Below, piece after piece: positions 16,873 to 25,274 of a DNA stretch of 52,016 nucleotides. Source of the DNA: Corallococcus carmarthensis (GTDB taxonomy: Bacteria > Myxococcota > Myxococcia > Myxococcales > Myxococcaceae). Under the pieces are notes generated by a model. It was not told where the DNA came from and ran no database searches. It was given only the letters and a program-made list of their open reading frames with translations. The stretch is from NCBI RefSeq assembly GCF_003611695.1, contig NZ_RAWE01000053.1:1-52016 (forward strand), in the 5' to 3' direction. Within the stretch, counting starts at the first letter, position 1; each line of letters opens with the position of its first letter. The position numbers were made by a program, and so were the translations under genes.

Positions 16873-19800
16873 TCAGAGAGAAAGGATGGCATACGCGCCC
16901 ACCTCGTACTCGCGACCCTTCAGGCCCTCGGTGATGCCCCGGTCGTTGAGGCCTTCCGAGTACTCATTCAGCATGCGCACCAGCCCGCGAAGGCCGAAGC
17001 GCGTGGACACCGCGCCCAGCACCGGCTTCTTCAACCCGTAGGACAGGTCCCCGCCCAACTGCACCGGGTAGGTGAGGTTGAAGACGCGGTGGTAGTCGTA
17101 CGGACCCCAGTCGTTGAAGCGCAGCTGCGCCGCGAACAGCAGCGTGTCGTAGAGCGCCGAGCCGTCCAGACCGAAGCGGTGGATCTGCCGGTTGTCTTCA
17201 CCGGAGGACTGGTTGCTGCCCACGAAGGCCGTGCCGTACAGGCGCAGCCGCTGGGTGGGGTTGCCCACCAGGCGCAGGGACGTCTCCCACTCATCGCGGG
17301 CCACCGGCGCGCTGCCGAAGGCGATGGTGCTGCCGTCCGCGAGGATGGCGATGCCCGCGTCGCGCGACGTGGGCTGGTGCCGGTAGACGATGTCCAGGCC
17401 CGCGGCGAACGGCGCGTCCTCGCGCATGTCGCGGTCCCACGACCAGAACCAGGTGCCCGGCGTCGGGTCGAAGGTGATGAGCAGCTCGCCGCCCAGCGTC
17501 TCGCGGTTGTCCAGCACGCTGAACGCGTCCGACAGCACGCTGCGGGGCCGCACGCCCGCGTAGTACATGCCGGAGTCCGGATCGAACGCGTCCGGGATGG
17601 TGGGGTTCGGCCCGACCAGCGGCCGCTGGTACAGGAGGTTCGGCGACACCTGGAGGACGCCGAACTGGAGCGCCGCGCCCAGCTGGCCCGCGTAGTGGTT
17701 GCCGCGGCCGCTCTCGCGCAGGCTCCAGCCGGTGATGATGTTGCCCTGCTCCGGTCCGCTGTCCGCGACGAGCCCGCGGATGGAGGACTGCACGAGCCAG
17801 CGCACCGGCCCCATGTCGTAGGTGAGCCGCGCCTTGGCGCCCAGCGTGTCCAGGAACTGCACCTTGTCCTGGAGCACGTCGTAGCCGCTGTTGAGGTAGC
17901 TGGGGGCGCCGTCCGGGGCGCTGCGCGTATAGGTGAACGTCTCGCCAATGCGCTGGGGCGCGGAGAGCAGGCCGCCCACGTCCAGCACCAGCTTGCCGGT
18001 GGCGTACTGGAAGTTGAGCGCCGTCCTGCGCGCGATGCGCTCGCGCACCACGGAGGCCGTGGAGGACGACGAGCCCTGCGCCAGGTCTTCCTGGTGCACC
18101 AGCGTGATGTTCACCGGGCCCACGTTGTTGCGGTACTTCGCCACCACGGAGGGGTTGGCGCCCCAGTACAGCTCCGGACCGATGGCGATCTTCAAGCCGT
18201 CGATGGCCTTCTTGCCGCTGAACACCACGCCGAAGGGCGCGTTGCCGTGGTAGATGTCCAGGTTCGGCCCGTAGTTGGCCTCGCGGTAGAGGTTGAAGAA
18301 GTCACCCTCCTCGCCCCAGTGGTAGTGGCCGGTGCGGTAGTAGCCTTCCAGCGCGAAGTCGGAGCGGTCGAACTTGAACTCCGCCTGGTACAGGGCGAAG
18401 CGCTCCAAGGCGGACTGCTCGCGCGCCGGGGCGCCCGGGCCCACCGGCACGTCGCCCGTGGTGGGCGTGACGGGCGTGCCGCGGTTCTCGTAGAACAGGT
18501 TGTTGAGCCGGTTCTGCGCCACGTTGCCCACGACGTTGAACGACGCGCGGCCGTACACGCCGCTCGCCGGCTGCAACGCCAGGTCGAAGAAGATGGACTC
18601 GGTGTGGTCCGCGGCGCTCTGGTTGGGCCGCACCGTCGCGATGCTGCCGCGCGACAGTGAGCTGTCCAGGAGCAGCCGCAGGTTGGACACCCGCACCGCG
18701 CTCAACTCCTCCGTGCGCGCCAGCGCCACCGACGACGTGTAGCCGCTGGTGAGCGCGGACGGACGGATGTTGGCGAAGAAGTCGCGGATGACGTCCGGAT
18801 TGGTGGTCGGCGCGTAGGGATCCAACCGGAACGCGGCCTGGAGGACGTAGTACGCGGTGCGCGGCTGGATGCCGCTGATGCCATTGGCGTCCGGCGGGCC
18901 CAGGGCCGCGATGCCGAACCACTCCTCGTTCATGTTGTTCTGACCGGGGACGAAGTCGGCCGCGTAGCCGCCGTTGGGCCACGTCGCGGTGGTGTCGTGG
19001 ATGGACAGGTTGGCTTCCTGGCCATGCTTCCACCAGCCGTCCACCCACTGGAACACGAAGCCGCCAATGGCGGTGCCGGACATCCCCTGGCCGTAGCCCT
19101 CCAGGTAGATCTGCTCCCACTGCGTGCGCAGGTACTCCGCCTGCGCCACGTGGTCCTCGCGGCCCGCGCGGGCGTCGTAGGCGTCCGCGCCGAACTCGGA
19201 GAAGAACACCGGCTTGTTGAGCTTGGCCTTCACCTCCGCGAACAGGTCGCGCGCGGTGGGGCCGCGGTAGACGTTCGTGCCCAGCACGTCCAGGTCCTGG
19301 CAGTGCTTGGCGATGAGGTCGATGTACTGGAGGTCGCCGTTGGCGATGGACACGGGGTGGCTCGTGTCGCGCTTCTTCACCGTGCGGGCGGCTTCGCCGT
19401 ACAGCGAATAGAGCGACTCCGCGCGAGCGGCGTCCTCGTGGCCCGGCAGGGCTTCGATTTCGAACGACGTCCAGTGCAGGCCGTAGTTGTTCTCGTTGCC
19501 CAGCAGCCACATCAGGACGCCGGGCACGTCCCGGTAGAGCTCCACCTTGTCGGCCAGCGCGCCGAGGATGGCCTTGCGGTGCTCCGGGTTCGAATAGTCG
19601 ATGTTGACGACCATGACCCCGTTCACCGGGTGGCCATAGCGTCCCATCAGCGGGTTGAGCATCGTGAAGATGCCGTAGTTCCGGTAGATGTACTCGACCC
19701 AGACGGGCGGGATGTCGTCGAACTGGCGGATGGCGTTGAAGCCCGCGTCGCGGAGCATCCCCATCTCTTTGGCCAGCACCTGCTTGATGAAGTCCTCCGG

Positions 19801-20187
19801 CTGCGTCCAGAGCGAGTACCGGTAGTTCTCACCGATGGGCGTGTAGCCCCAGTTCACGCCGTGGATGGGGAAGTCCTTCCCGTCCACCTGGAGCTTGAAG
19901 CCGCGCTCGTCGTGGATCACCCGCGTCACCGTCGTGCGCTTCGCGTCCGAAGGCACAACGGCCTGGCGCACCGGAGCATCCACCGGTGCCGAGGGCGCCA
20001 CGGGCGTGGCCGGAGCCTGTTGCTCGGGCGTCGCGGCACCCGGCACGGGCGCGGCGGCGTCCACGGGGCCCGCGGAGGGCGGCTGGGCGGTGGGGGGCGA
20101 CTGGACCGGAGCGCCCGCACCGGACACCTGGGCCAGGGCCTGGGTGCCGCACAACGCCAGACACGTCGTCAGGAAGAGCCTTTTCAA
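16873..20187 (-). CDS. glycoside hydrolase (GH2-like TIM barrel) fused to a predicted outer-membrane beta-barrel
   Basis: A 1104-residue protein combining an enzyme with an apparent outer-membrane barrel. Residues 1-20 are a signal peptide (LFLTTCLALCGTQALAQ) and 21-80 a Pro/Ala linker. Residues ~84-400 resemble the GH2/clan-A TIM barrel, with acid/base Glu232 in LLGNENNYG and nucleophile Glu331 in FFSEFGAD. From ~500 to the end the sequence shows alternating amphipathic strands, aromatic girdle residues and tight turns (GVYGRASFNVVG, RFALYQAEFKFDRS, HYAGQLGAALQFGVLQV) and closes on YEVGAYAILSL, typical of a beta-barrel C-terminal strand. TTG 20187 overlaps the GH1 stop (TTGA) and starts the signal peptide; the frame is open back to 20346. 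The barrel is inferred by reading, without prediction software. Confidence 0.82.
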   Translation of the reverse strand: MKRLFLTTCLALCGTQALAQVSGAGAPVQSPPTAQPPSAGPVDAAAPVPGAATPEQQAPATPVAPSAPVDAPVRQAVVPSDAKRTTVTRVIHDERGFKLQVDGKDFPIHGVNWGYTPIGENYRYSLWTQPEDFIKQVLAKEMGMLRDAGFNAIRQFDDIPPVWVEYIYRNYGIFTMLNPLMGRYGHPVNGVMVVNIDYSNPEHRKAILGALADKVELYRDVPGVLMWLLGNENNYGLHWTSFEIEALPGHEDAARAESLYSLYGEAARTVKKRDTSHPVSIANGDLQYIDLIAKHCQDLDVLGTNVYRGPTARDLFAEVKAKLNKPVFFSEFGADAYDARAGREDHVAQAEYLRTQWEQIYLEGYGQGMSGTAIGGFVFQWVDGWWKHGQEANLSIHDTTATWPNGGYAADFVPGQNNMNEEWFGIAALGPPDANGISGIQPRTAYYVLQAAFRLDPYAPTTNPDVIRDFFANIRPSALTSGYTSSVALARTEELSAVRVSNLRLLLDSSLSRGSIATVRPNQSAADHTESIFFDLALQPASGVYGRASFNVVGNVAQNRLNNLFYENRGTPVTPTTGDVPVGPGAPAREQSALERFALYQAEFKFDRSDFALEGYYRTGHYHWGEEGDFFNLYREANYGPNLDIYHGNAPFGVVFSGKKAIDGLKIAIGPELYWGANPSVVAKYRNNVGPVNITLVHQEDLAQGSSSSTASVVRERIARRTALNFQYATGKLVLDVGGLLSAPQRIGETFTYTRSAPDGAPSYLNSGYDVLQDKVQFLDTLGAKARLTYDMGPVRWLVQSSIRGLVADSGPEQGNIITGWSLRESGRGNHYAGQLGAALQFGVLQVSPNLLYQRPLVGPNPTIPDAFDPDSGMYYAGVRPRSVLSDAFSVLDNRETLGGELLITFDPTPGTWFWSWDRDMREDAPFAAGLDIVYRHQPTSRDAGIAILADGSTIAFGSAPVARDEWETSLRLVGNPTQRLRLYGTAFVGSNQSSGEDNRQIHRFGLDGSALYDTLLFAAQLRFNDWGPYDYHRVFNLTYPVQLGGDLSYGLKKPVLGAVSTRFGLRGLVRMLNEYSEGLNDRGITEGLKGREYEVGAYAILSL

Positions 20188-21554
20188 GCGGCCTGCTCCA
20201 CGTCCAGGCCGTTCTGGGCCACGACGTCGCGATAGAGATGGGCGCTGTCCTTCGGGATGCGCTGCTGGGTGGCGTAGTCCACCCACACCAGGCCGAAGCG
20301 CTTGGTGTACCCGTAGGCCCACTCGAAGTTGTCCAGCAGCGACCACGCGAAGTAACCCGCCAGCTTCACGCCCTGCGTGATGGCGTCACTGCACGCTTCC
20401 AGGTGCGAGCGCAGGTACTCCACGCGCTGCACGTCATGCACACGGCCGTCCGCGCCAGGCGCCGTGGAGTACGCGCAGCCGTTCTCCGTGATGTAGATGG
20501 GGCCCGGCTTGTATTCCTTCTCCAGGTGCACCAGCAGGCGCGTGAGGGAGGACGGGGCCACCTCCCAGTCCATGTCCGTCTTGTCCGGGCGCACGAACAC
20601 CGTGCGCGGCGCATTCTGCTCCTCGGGGATGCGGTTGCTGCGCAGGACGGCGCGCGAATAGAAGTTCACGCCCAGGAAGTCGGTGGGCTCGGCGATGGTC
20701 TTCAGGTCGCCGGCCTGGATGAAGTCCAGGTGCGAGGACGGGATGCGGCCCGCCTTCACGTGGTCCTCAATCACGTCCTGCGGGTAGCCCCGGCCGTAGA
20801 GCGGCTCCAGGAACCAGCGGTTGAAGCCGCCGTCGAAGTCGCGGGTCGCGTCCGCGTCCTCCGGGCTGGGCGACGCGGGCTCGCCCGGCGTGAGGTTGAG
20901 GGTGATGCCCACCTCCGCGCGCTGCACGTTGGCGCGGATCGCCTGCACCGACTTGCCGTGCGACAGCATCAGCGTGTGCGCCGCGGCCAGCATCTTGGAC
21001 CAATCCTTGTGGCCCGGCGCGTGCTCGCCATTGCCGTAGCCCAGGTAGCTGATGCACCAGGGCTCGTTGTGGGTGATCCACCGCTTCACGCGGTCACCCA
21101 GCGCGCGGCTGATGACATCCGCGTACTCCACGAAGGCGTCACCGGTGGCGCGCGCCGGCCAGCCGCCCTGGTCCTCCAGCACCTGCGGCAGGTCCCAGTG
21201 GTAGAGCGTGACGAAGGGCTCGATGCCCGCGCCCAGGAGCGAGTCCACCAGGCGCGAGTAGAAGTCCACGCCCGCGGCGTTCACCCGGCCGCGGCCCTCC
21301 GGGAGGATGCGCGGCCACGCGATGGAGAAGCGGTAGGACTTCAGCCCCATCCAGCGCATCAGTTCGATGTCCTCCGGCCAGCGGCGGTAGTGCTCACAGG
21401 CCACCGAGCCGTCGGACTTGTCTTGGATCTTCCCCGGGGTGGCGGCGAAGCGGTCCCAGATGGACTCGCCACGGCCGTCCACGCGGGTGGCGCCTTCGAT
21501 CTGATACGCGGAGGTGGCCACGCCCCAGAGGAAGTCAGGAGGAAACTGACGCAT
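20184..21554 (-). CDS. GH1 beta-glucosidase
   Basis: A 456-residue family 1 glycoside hydrolase, full length for the family and without a signal peptide, so cytoplasmic. Signatures are FLWGVATSAYQIEG at the N-terminus, acid/base Glu164 in THNEPWC, nucleophile Glu357 in YITENG, and the sugar-binding WSLLDNFEWAYGY segment near residue 400. It should cleave imported cello- or laminari-oligosaccharides, or other beta-glucosides, to glucose. ATG 21554 has AAAGGAG about nine bases upstream and overlaps the end of the ABC ATPase gene by 20 bases. The frame is open further upstream, but that part only reads the ATPase gene out of frame. Confidence 0.93.
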   Translation of the reverse strand: MRQFPPDFLWGVATSAYQIEGATRVDGRGESIWDRFAATPGKIQDKSDGSVACEHYRRWPEDIELMRWMGLKSYRFSIAWPRILPEGRGRVNAAGVDFYSRLVDSLLGAGIEPFVTLYHWDLPQVLEDQGGWPARATGDAFVEYADVISRALGDRVKRWITHNEPWCISYLGYGNGEHAPGHKDWSKMLAAAHTLMLSHGKSVQAIRANVQRAEVGITLNLTPGEPASPSPEDADATRDFDGGFNRWFLEPLYGRGYPQDVIEDHVKAGRIPSSHLDFIQAGDLKTIAEPTDFLGVNFYSRAVLRSNRIPEEQNAPRTVFVRPDKTDMDWEVAPSSLTRLLVHLEKEYKPGPIYITENGCAYSTAPGADGRVHDVQRVEYLRSHLEACSDAITQGVKLAGYFAWSLLDNFEWAYGYTKRFGLVWVDYATQQRIPKDSAHLYRDVVAQNGLDVEQAA

Positions 21555-22530
21555 CGGCGGTAACTCCTTTCGGAACTTCAAGGTGGCAGCGGACGAGGTG
21601 ATTCGCGGCCGGGAGGACGTCGGGAGGGGTAAGGGTGGAGCAGCGCGGCTCGGACACCGGGCAGCGCGGGGCGAAGGGACAACCCACGAGCGGCGGCGCC
21701 ACCGTGGTGGGGCGCACCGGCAGCGCGGCCTGGAGGAAGTCGGCCCCATCCGGCACCGCGGACAGGAGCAGCTTCGTGTACGGGTGGCGCGGCTGGCGCA
21801 GCACCTCATCCGCCCTGCCCGCCTCCACCACCGTGCCCGCGTAGAGCACGAGGATGCGGTCGGCCAGGTGGCGCGCGCTCGCCAGGTCGTGGGTGATGAA
21901 CAGGATGCCGATGCCGCGCTCCTGCGTCAGGCCGCGAAGCAATTGCAGCACGCCCTTGCGCGTGGACACGTCCAGCATGGAGGTGGGCTCGTCCGCGATG
22001 ATGACCTGCGGCTCCACCGCCAGCGCGCGCGCCACCGCCACGCGCTGACGCTGGCCGCCGGACAGCTCATGCGGGTAGCGCTTCGCGAAGGCCTCCGCGG
22101 GCGTCAGACCCACGGACTCCAGGAGCGACAACACCTTCGTGCGCAGGCCGGACTTCGGCACGCGGCCGTGGCGCACGAGCGGCCGCTCCAAGTGGTACGC
22201 CACCGTGTGCACGGGGTTGAGGGACGCGAACGGATCCTGGAACACCATCTGCACGCGGCCGCGGTAGTCGAGCGACGCCTGGGCGCTGCCATCCGCCAGC
22301 ACGTCGCGACCGGCGAGCCGCAGCTGGCCCGCGTCCGGCATGTCCAGCCGGGCCAGGAGCCGCGCCAGCGTGCTCTTGCCGCTGCCGGACTCGCCCACCA
22401 GCGCGACGATCTCCCCCGGCTGGAGGGAGAAGGACACGCCCTTGAGGATGGGCTTGCGCTCGCGGGAGAAGAAGCCGCCCGCCAGGTAGCTGCGGGTGAG
22501 CCCTTCCGCCTCCAGGAGGGGGGCGCTCAT
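21535..22530 (-). CDS. oligopeptide/oligosaccharide ABC transporter ATPase (DppF/OppF-type)
   Basis: A 331-residue ATPase subunit. Walker A is GESGSGKST at 46-54, the signature is ELSGGQRQR, Walker B is VIIADEPTS and the switch is ITHD. The C-terminal extension carries the Cys pattern (GCPFAPRCP...RC...RCHLE) found in Opp/Dpp ATPases. ATG 22530 overlaps the stop of the preceding permease-ATPase fusion (ATGA), indicating coupled translation. In this neighbourhood the substrate is more likely a beta-gluco-oligosaccharide than a peptide; several Opp-type systems of Thermotoga are known to carry sugars. Confidence 0.92.
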   Translation of the reverse strand: MSAPLLEAEGLTRSYLAGGFFSRERKPILKGVSFSLQPGEIVALVGESGSGKSTLARLLARLDMPDAGQLRLAGRDVLADGSAQASLDYRGRVQMVFQDPFASLNPVHTVAYHLERPLVRHGRVPKSGLRTKVLSLLESVGLTPAEAFAKRYPHELSGGQRQRVAVARALAVEPQVIIADEPTSMLDVSTRKGVLQLLRGLTQERGIGILFITHDLASARHLADRILVLYAGTVVEAGRADEVLRQPRHPYTKLLLSAVPDGADFLQAALPVRPTTVAPPLVGCPFAPRCPVSEPRCSTLTPPDVLPAANHLVRCHLEVPKGVTADASVSS

Positions 22531-24296
22531 CGGTGACCTCCGGGGATGGCCGCGACGCGCGTGGACGGCCGGGACACGGACAGCTCCGGCGTCTGCACCG
22601 GCTGGGCCGCGGGCGCCGCGTCCTTCGCGGACAGGTGCGGGAACGAGGACAACAAGAGCTGCGTGTACGGGTGGCGGGCCCCGGTGCGCAGGTTGGTGGA
22701 CGTGTCCACCTCCACCAGCTTGCCGCCCTGGAGCACGCCCACTCGGTCCGACAGCGCGAGCAGGAGCGGCAGGTCGTGCGTGATGAACAGCATGGCGAAG
22801 CCCAGCCGCTGCTTGAGCTCCACCATGCGCTGGAGCAGCTCCTTCTGCACCACGACGTCCAGCGCCGTGGTGGGCTCGTCCATGATGATCAGCCGGGGCT
22901 CCAGTGCGAGCGCCAGTGCGATGCCCACGCGCTGCCGCATGCCCCCGGAGAGCTGGTGCGGCCACGCCGTCACCAGGTCCGGCGACAGACCCACCATGCC
23001 CAGCAGCTCCCGCGCGCGGGCATAGGACGTGCCGCGCGACACGCGGCCGTGCGCCGCGAGCGTGTCGTGGAACTGCTCGCCCAGCGTGAGCACCGGGTTG
23101 AGCGCGCTCATGGCGCTCTGGAACACCATGGACACCTGGCGCCAGCGGAACGCGCGCAGGGCCGGGCCCTCCAGCGCGGTGACGTCCATGCCGTTGAAGA
23201 GGATGCGCCCCTGCGTGACGCGCGCGGAGGCAGGCAACAGGCCCAAGAGCGCGGAGCCGATGGTGGACTTGCCGCTGCCGGACTCACCCGCCAGGCCGAA
23301 CACCTCGCCGGGCGCCACGTCGAACGACACCGAGTCCACCACGCGGGAGGGGCCCTTCTCCGTCGCGTAGTCGATGCACAGGTCCTCCACGCGCAGGAGC
23401 ACGCCCGGCACCGGCCGCTCCAGGTGCGAGCGGGGGGCGGGGGTGGCGGGCAGCGGCGCGGCCTTGTGCACGCGCAGCGCGGGGTTGGTCATCTCGTCGA
23501 TGGCGGAGCTCACCAGCGTGAGCGCGAAGCCCACCAGCGCGATGCACATGCCCGTGGGGACGAAGATCCACCAGGAGCGCGTGAGCAGCGCCGCGTCGTT
23601 GCCGGCCCAGTAGAGGTTGGTGCCCCACGTCACCGCGCTCACGTCGCCCAGGCCCAGGAACTCCAGGCCCACCTGCGCGCCCACCGCGTAGAGCGTGTTC
23701 CCGATGAACGACGAGCCCAGGAGCGACGCCATGTTGGGGAGCAGCTCCCGCGACACGATGCGCGAGTGGCTCTCCCCCGTCACCACCGCCGCGGACACGA
23801 AGTCGCGCCCGCGCAACGCCAGCGACTCCGCGCGGAACACGCGCGCGTTCCACGCCCAGCCGGCCACCGTCAGCACCGCCACCATGCGCAGCGGGCCGGA
23901 CGGCAGGTACGCGCCCAGCACGATGGCCAGCGGCATGCCGGGAATCACCAGGAACACGTTCGTGGTGAGCGACAACACGTCGTCCACGCGGCGGCCCAGG
24001 TAGCCCGCGGTGACGCCCACCAGCGCGCCCACCAGCGTGACGAGCGCGCCCACGGCAAATCCCACCGCCAGCGTCTCTCGAGCGCCCACCACCGTCTGCG
24101 CGAGCACGTCCTGGCCCTGGCCGGTGGTGCCGAACCAGTGCGCCGCGCTGGGCGGCTGGTGCGGCCGGCCCACGAGGTCCGTGGGGTCCATCACGAAGAA
24201 GGGCCCCACCACCGCCAGCAGGAGGAAGAACACGAGCAGGCTGCCGCCCACCGCCGCCTTCCGGTGGCGGGAGAGCCTTCGCAGGAAGTCACGCAT
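22527..24296 (-). CDS. fused ABC transporter permease (DppC-type) and ATPase (DppD-type)
   Basis: A single 589-residue chain. Residues ~1-275 form a DppC-type permease with about six membrane segments and the EAA-loop region (SAAVVTGESHSRIVSRELLP at 168-187) that docks on the ATPase. A Pro/Ala linker at ~278-297 leads into an ATPase domain at ~298-560. Its Walker A is GESGSGKST at 337-345, signature QLSGGMRQR, Walker B LIIMDEPTT and switch ITHD. In most Opp/Dpp systems these are separate genes. The fusion reads through with no frame disturbance, so it looks genuine. ATG 24296 overlaps the preceding permease stop by eight bases. Confidence 0.93.
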   Translation of the reverse strand: MRDFLRRLSRHRKAAVGGSLLVFFLLLAVVGPFFVMDPTDLVGRPHQPPSAAHWFGTTGQGQDVLAQTVVGARETLAVGFAVGALVTLVGALVGVTAGYLGRRVDDVLSLTTNVFLVIPGMPLAIVLGAYLPSGPLRMVAVLTVAGWAWNARVFRAESLALRGRDFVSAAVVTGESHSRIVSRELLPNMASLLGSSFIGNTLYAVGAQVGLEFLGLGDVSAVTWGTNLYWAGNDAALLTRSWWIFVPTGMCIALVGFALTLVSSAIDEMTNPALRVHKAAPLPATPAPRSHLERPVPGVLLRVEDLCIDYATEKGPSRVVDSVSFDVAPGEVFGLAGESGSGKSTIGSALLGLLPASARVTQGRILFNGMDVTALEGPALRAFRWRQVSMVFQSAMSALNPVLTLGEQFHDTLAAHGRVSRGTSYARARELLGMVGLSPDLVTAWPHQLSGGMRQRVGIALALALEPRLIIMDEPTTALDVVVQKELLQRMVELKQRLGFAMLFITHDLPLLLALSDRVGVLQGGKLVEVDTSTNLRTGARHPYTQLLLSSFPHLSAKDAAPAAQPVQTPELSVSRPSTRVAAIPGGHR

Positions 24297-25272
24297 GGGC
24301 GCGGGTCCTCGGGTCCAACCAGAGGCAGATGAGGTCCACGGCGAAGTTCGCCGCGAGCACCGCCAGGGTGATGACCAGGAACAGCCCCTGCATCAGCGGG
24401 TAGTCCTGGTTGCGCACGGCGAGGATGAGCAGGTAGCCCGTGCCCGGATAGGAGAAGACGATCTCCGTGAGCAGCGAACCGGACAGCACGAAGCCCACCG
24501 CCATGCCGAAGCTGGTGACGTTGGGCAGGAGCGCGTTGCGAGCCGCGTAGCGCAGCATCACCTGCCGGGGCGGCAGGCCCCGCGCGTGCGCCAGCCGGAT
24601 GGAGTCCGTGCCCAGCGTGGCCACCATCGTGTTGCGCATGCCCAGCATCCACCCGCCCAGCGTGGCCACCACGATGGAGGACGCGGGCAGCACCGCGTGG
24701 CGCGCCACGTCCGCGGCGAACGCGAACGACAGCCCCGGCTCCATGTCGTGCCCGTACGCGTGGCGCAGCGGGAACCACCCCAGCACGAAGCCGAAGAGGT
24801 ACAGCGCCAGCATGGCCAGCCAGAAGTAGGGGAAGGCCCCCAGGAACGCGAGCGCCGGGGCCAGCCCCGAGTCCAGCCACCCGCCCCGGTTCCACGCGGC
24901 GAGCACGCCCAGGAACGACCCCACCACGAAGCTGATGATGACGGCCACGCCGGCCAGGGCCACCGTCCACATCAGGCCGGTGCCAATCACTTCCGTCACG
25001 CGCGCGGGGAAGTACGCGTAGGACATGCCCAGGTCGCCCTGCACCAGGTGCTTCAGGTAGGTGAAGTACTGGGCGTAGAGCGGCGCGTCCGTGAAGCCGA
25101 AGGCGGCCTTCAGCGCACCCATGGCCTCCGGCGCGACCTTGCCCTCGAAGCGCGCGAACATGGCCGCGGCCGGGTCGCCGGGAGCGAGGCGCGGGATGAT
25201 GAAGTTGAGCGTGAGCGAGGCCCACGCGGCGATGAGGTAGAAGCCCATTCGCCGGAGGATGTAGCGGCCCAT
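24289..25272 (-). CDS. ABC transporter permease (DppB/OppB-type)
   Basis: A 327-residue inner-membrane permease. The N-terminus YILRRMGFYLIAAWASLTLNF with the RLAPGDP motif is typical of DppB. Five or six further hydrophobic helices follow, with an EAA-like loop (TDSIRLAHARGLPPRQVM) and the conserved end LTEIVFSYPGTGYLL. It pairs with the DppC half of the next gene to form the pore. The start lies two bases after the solute-binding protein gene. Confidence 0.93.
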   Translation of the reverse strand: MGRYILRRMGFYLIAAWASLTLNFIIPRLAPGDPAAAMFARFEGKVAPEAMGALKAAFGFTDAPLYAQYFTYLKHLVQGDLGMSYAYFPARVTEVIGTGLMWTVALAGVAVIISFVVGSFLGVLAAWNRGGWLDSGLAPALAFLGAFPYFWLAMLALYLFGFVLGWFPLRHAYGHDMEPGLSFAFAADVARHAVLPASSIVVATLGGWMLGMRNTMVATLGTDSIRLAHARGLPPRQVMLRYAARNALLPNVTSFGMAVGFVLSGSLLTEIVFSYPGTGYLLILAVRNQDYPLMQGLFLVITLAVLAANFAVDLICLWLDPRTRAHA

Positions 25273-25274
25273 GG

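Noticed and set aside
22533-24332. Plus-strand open frame opposite the transporter fusion
   Set aside because: Low-complexity Arg/His/Gln composition with no motif; the minus strand has full ABC permease and ATPase signatures.
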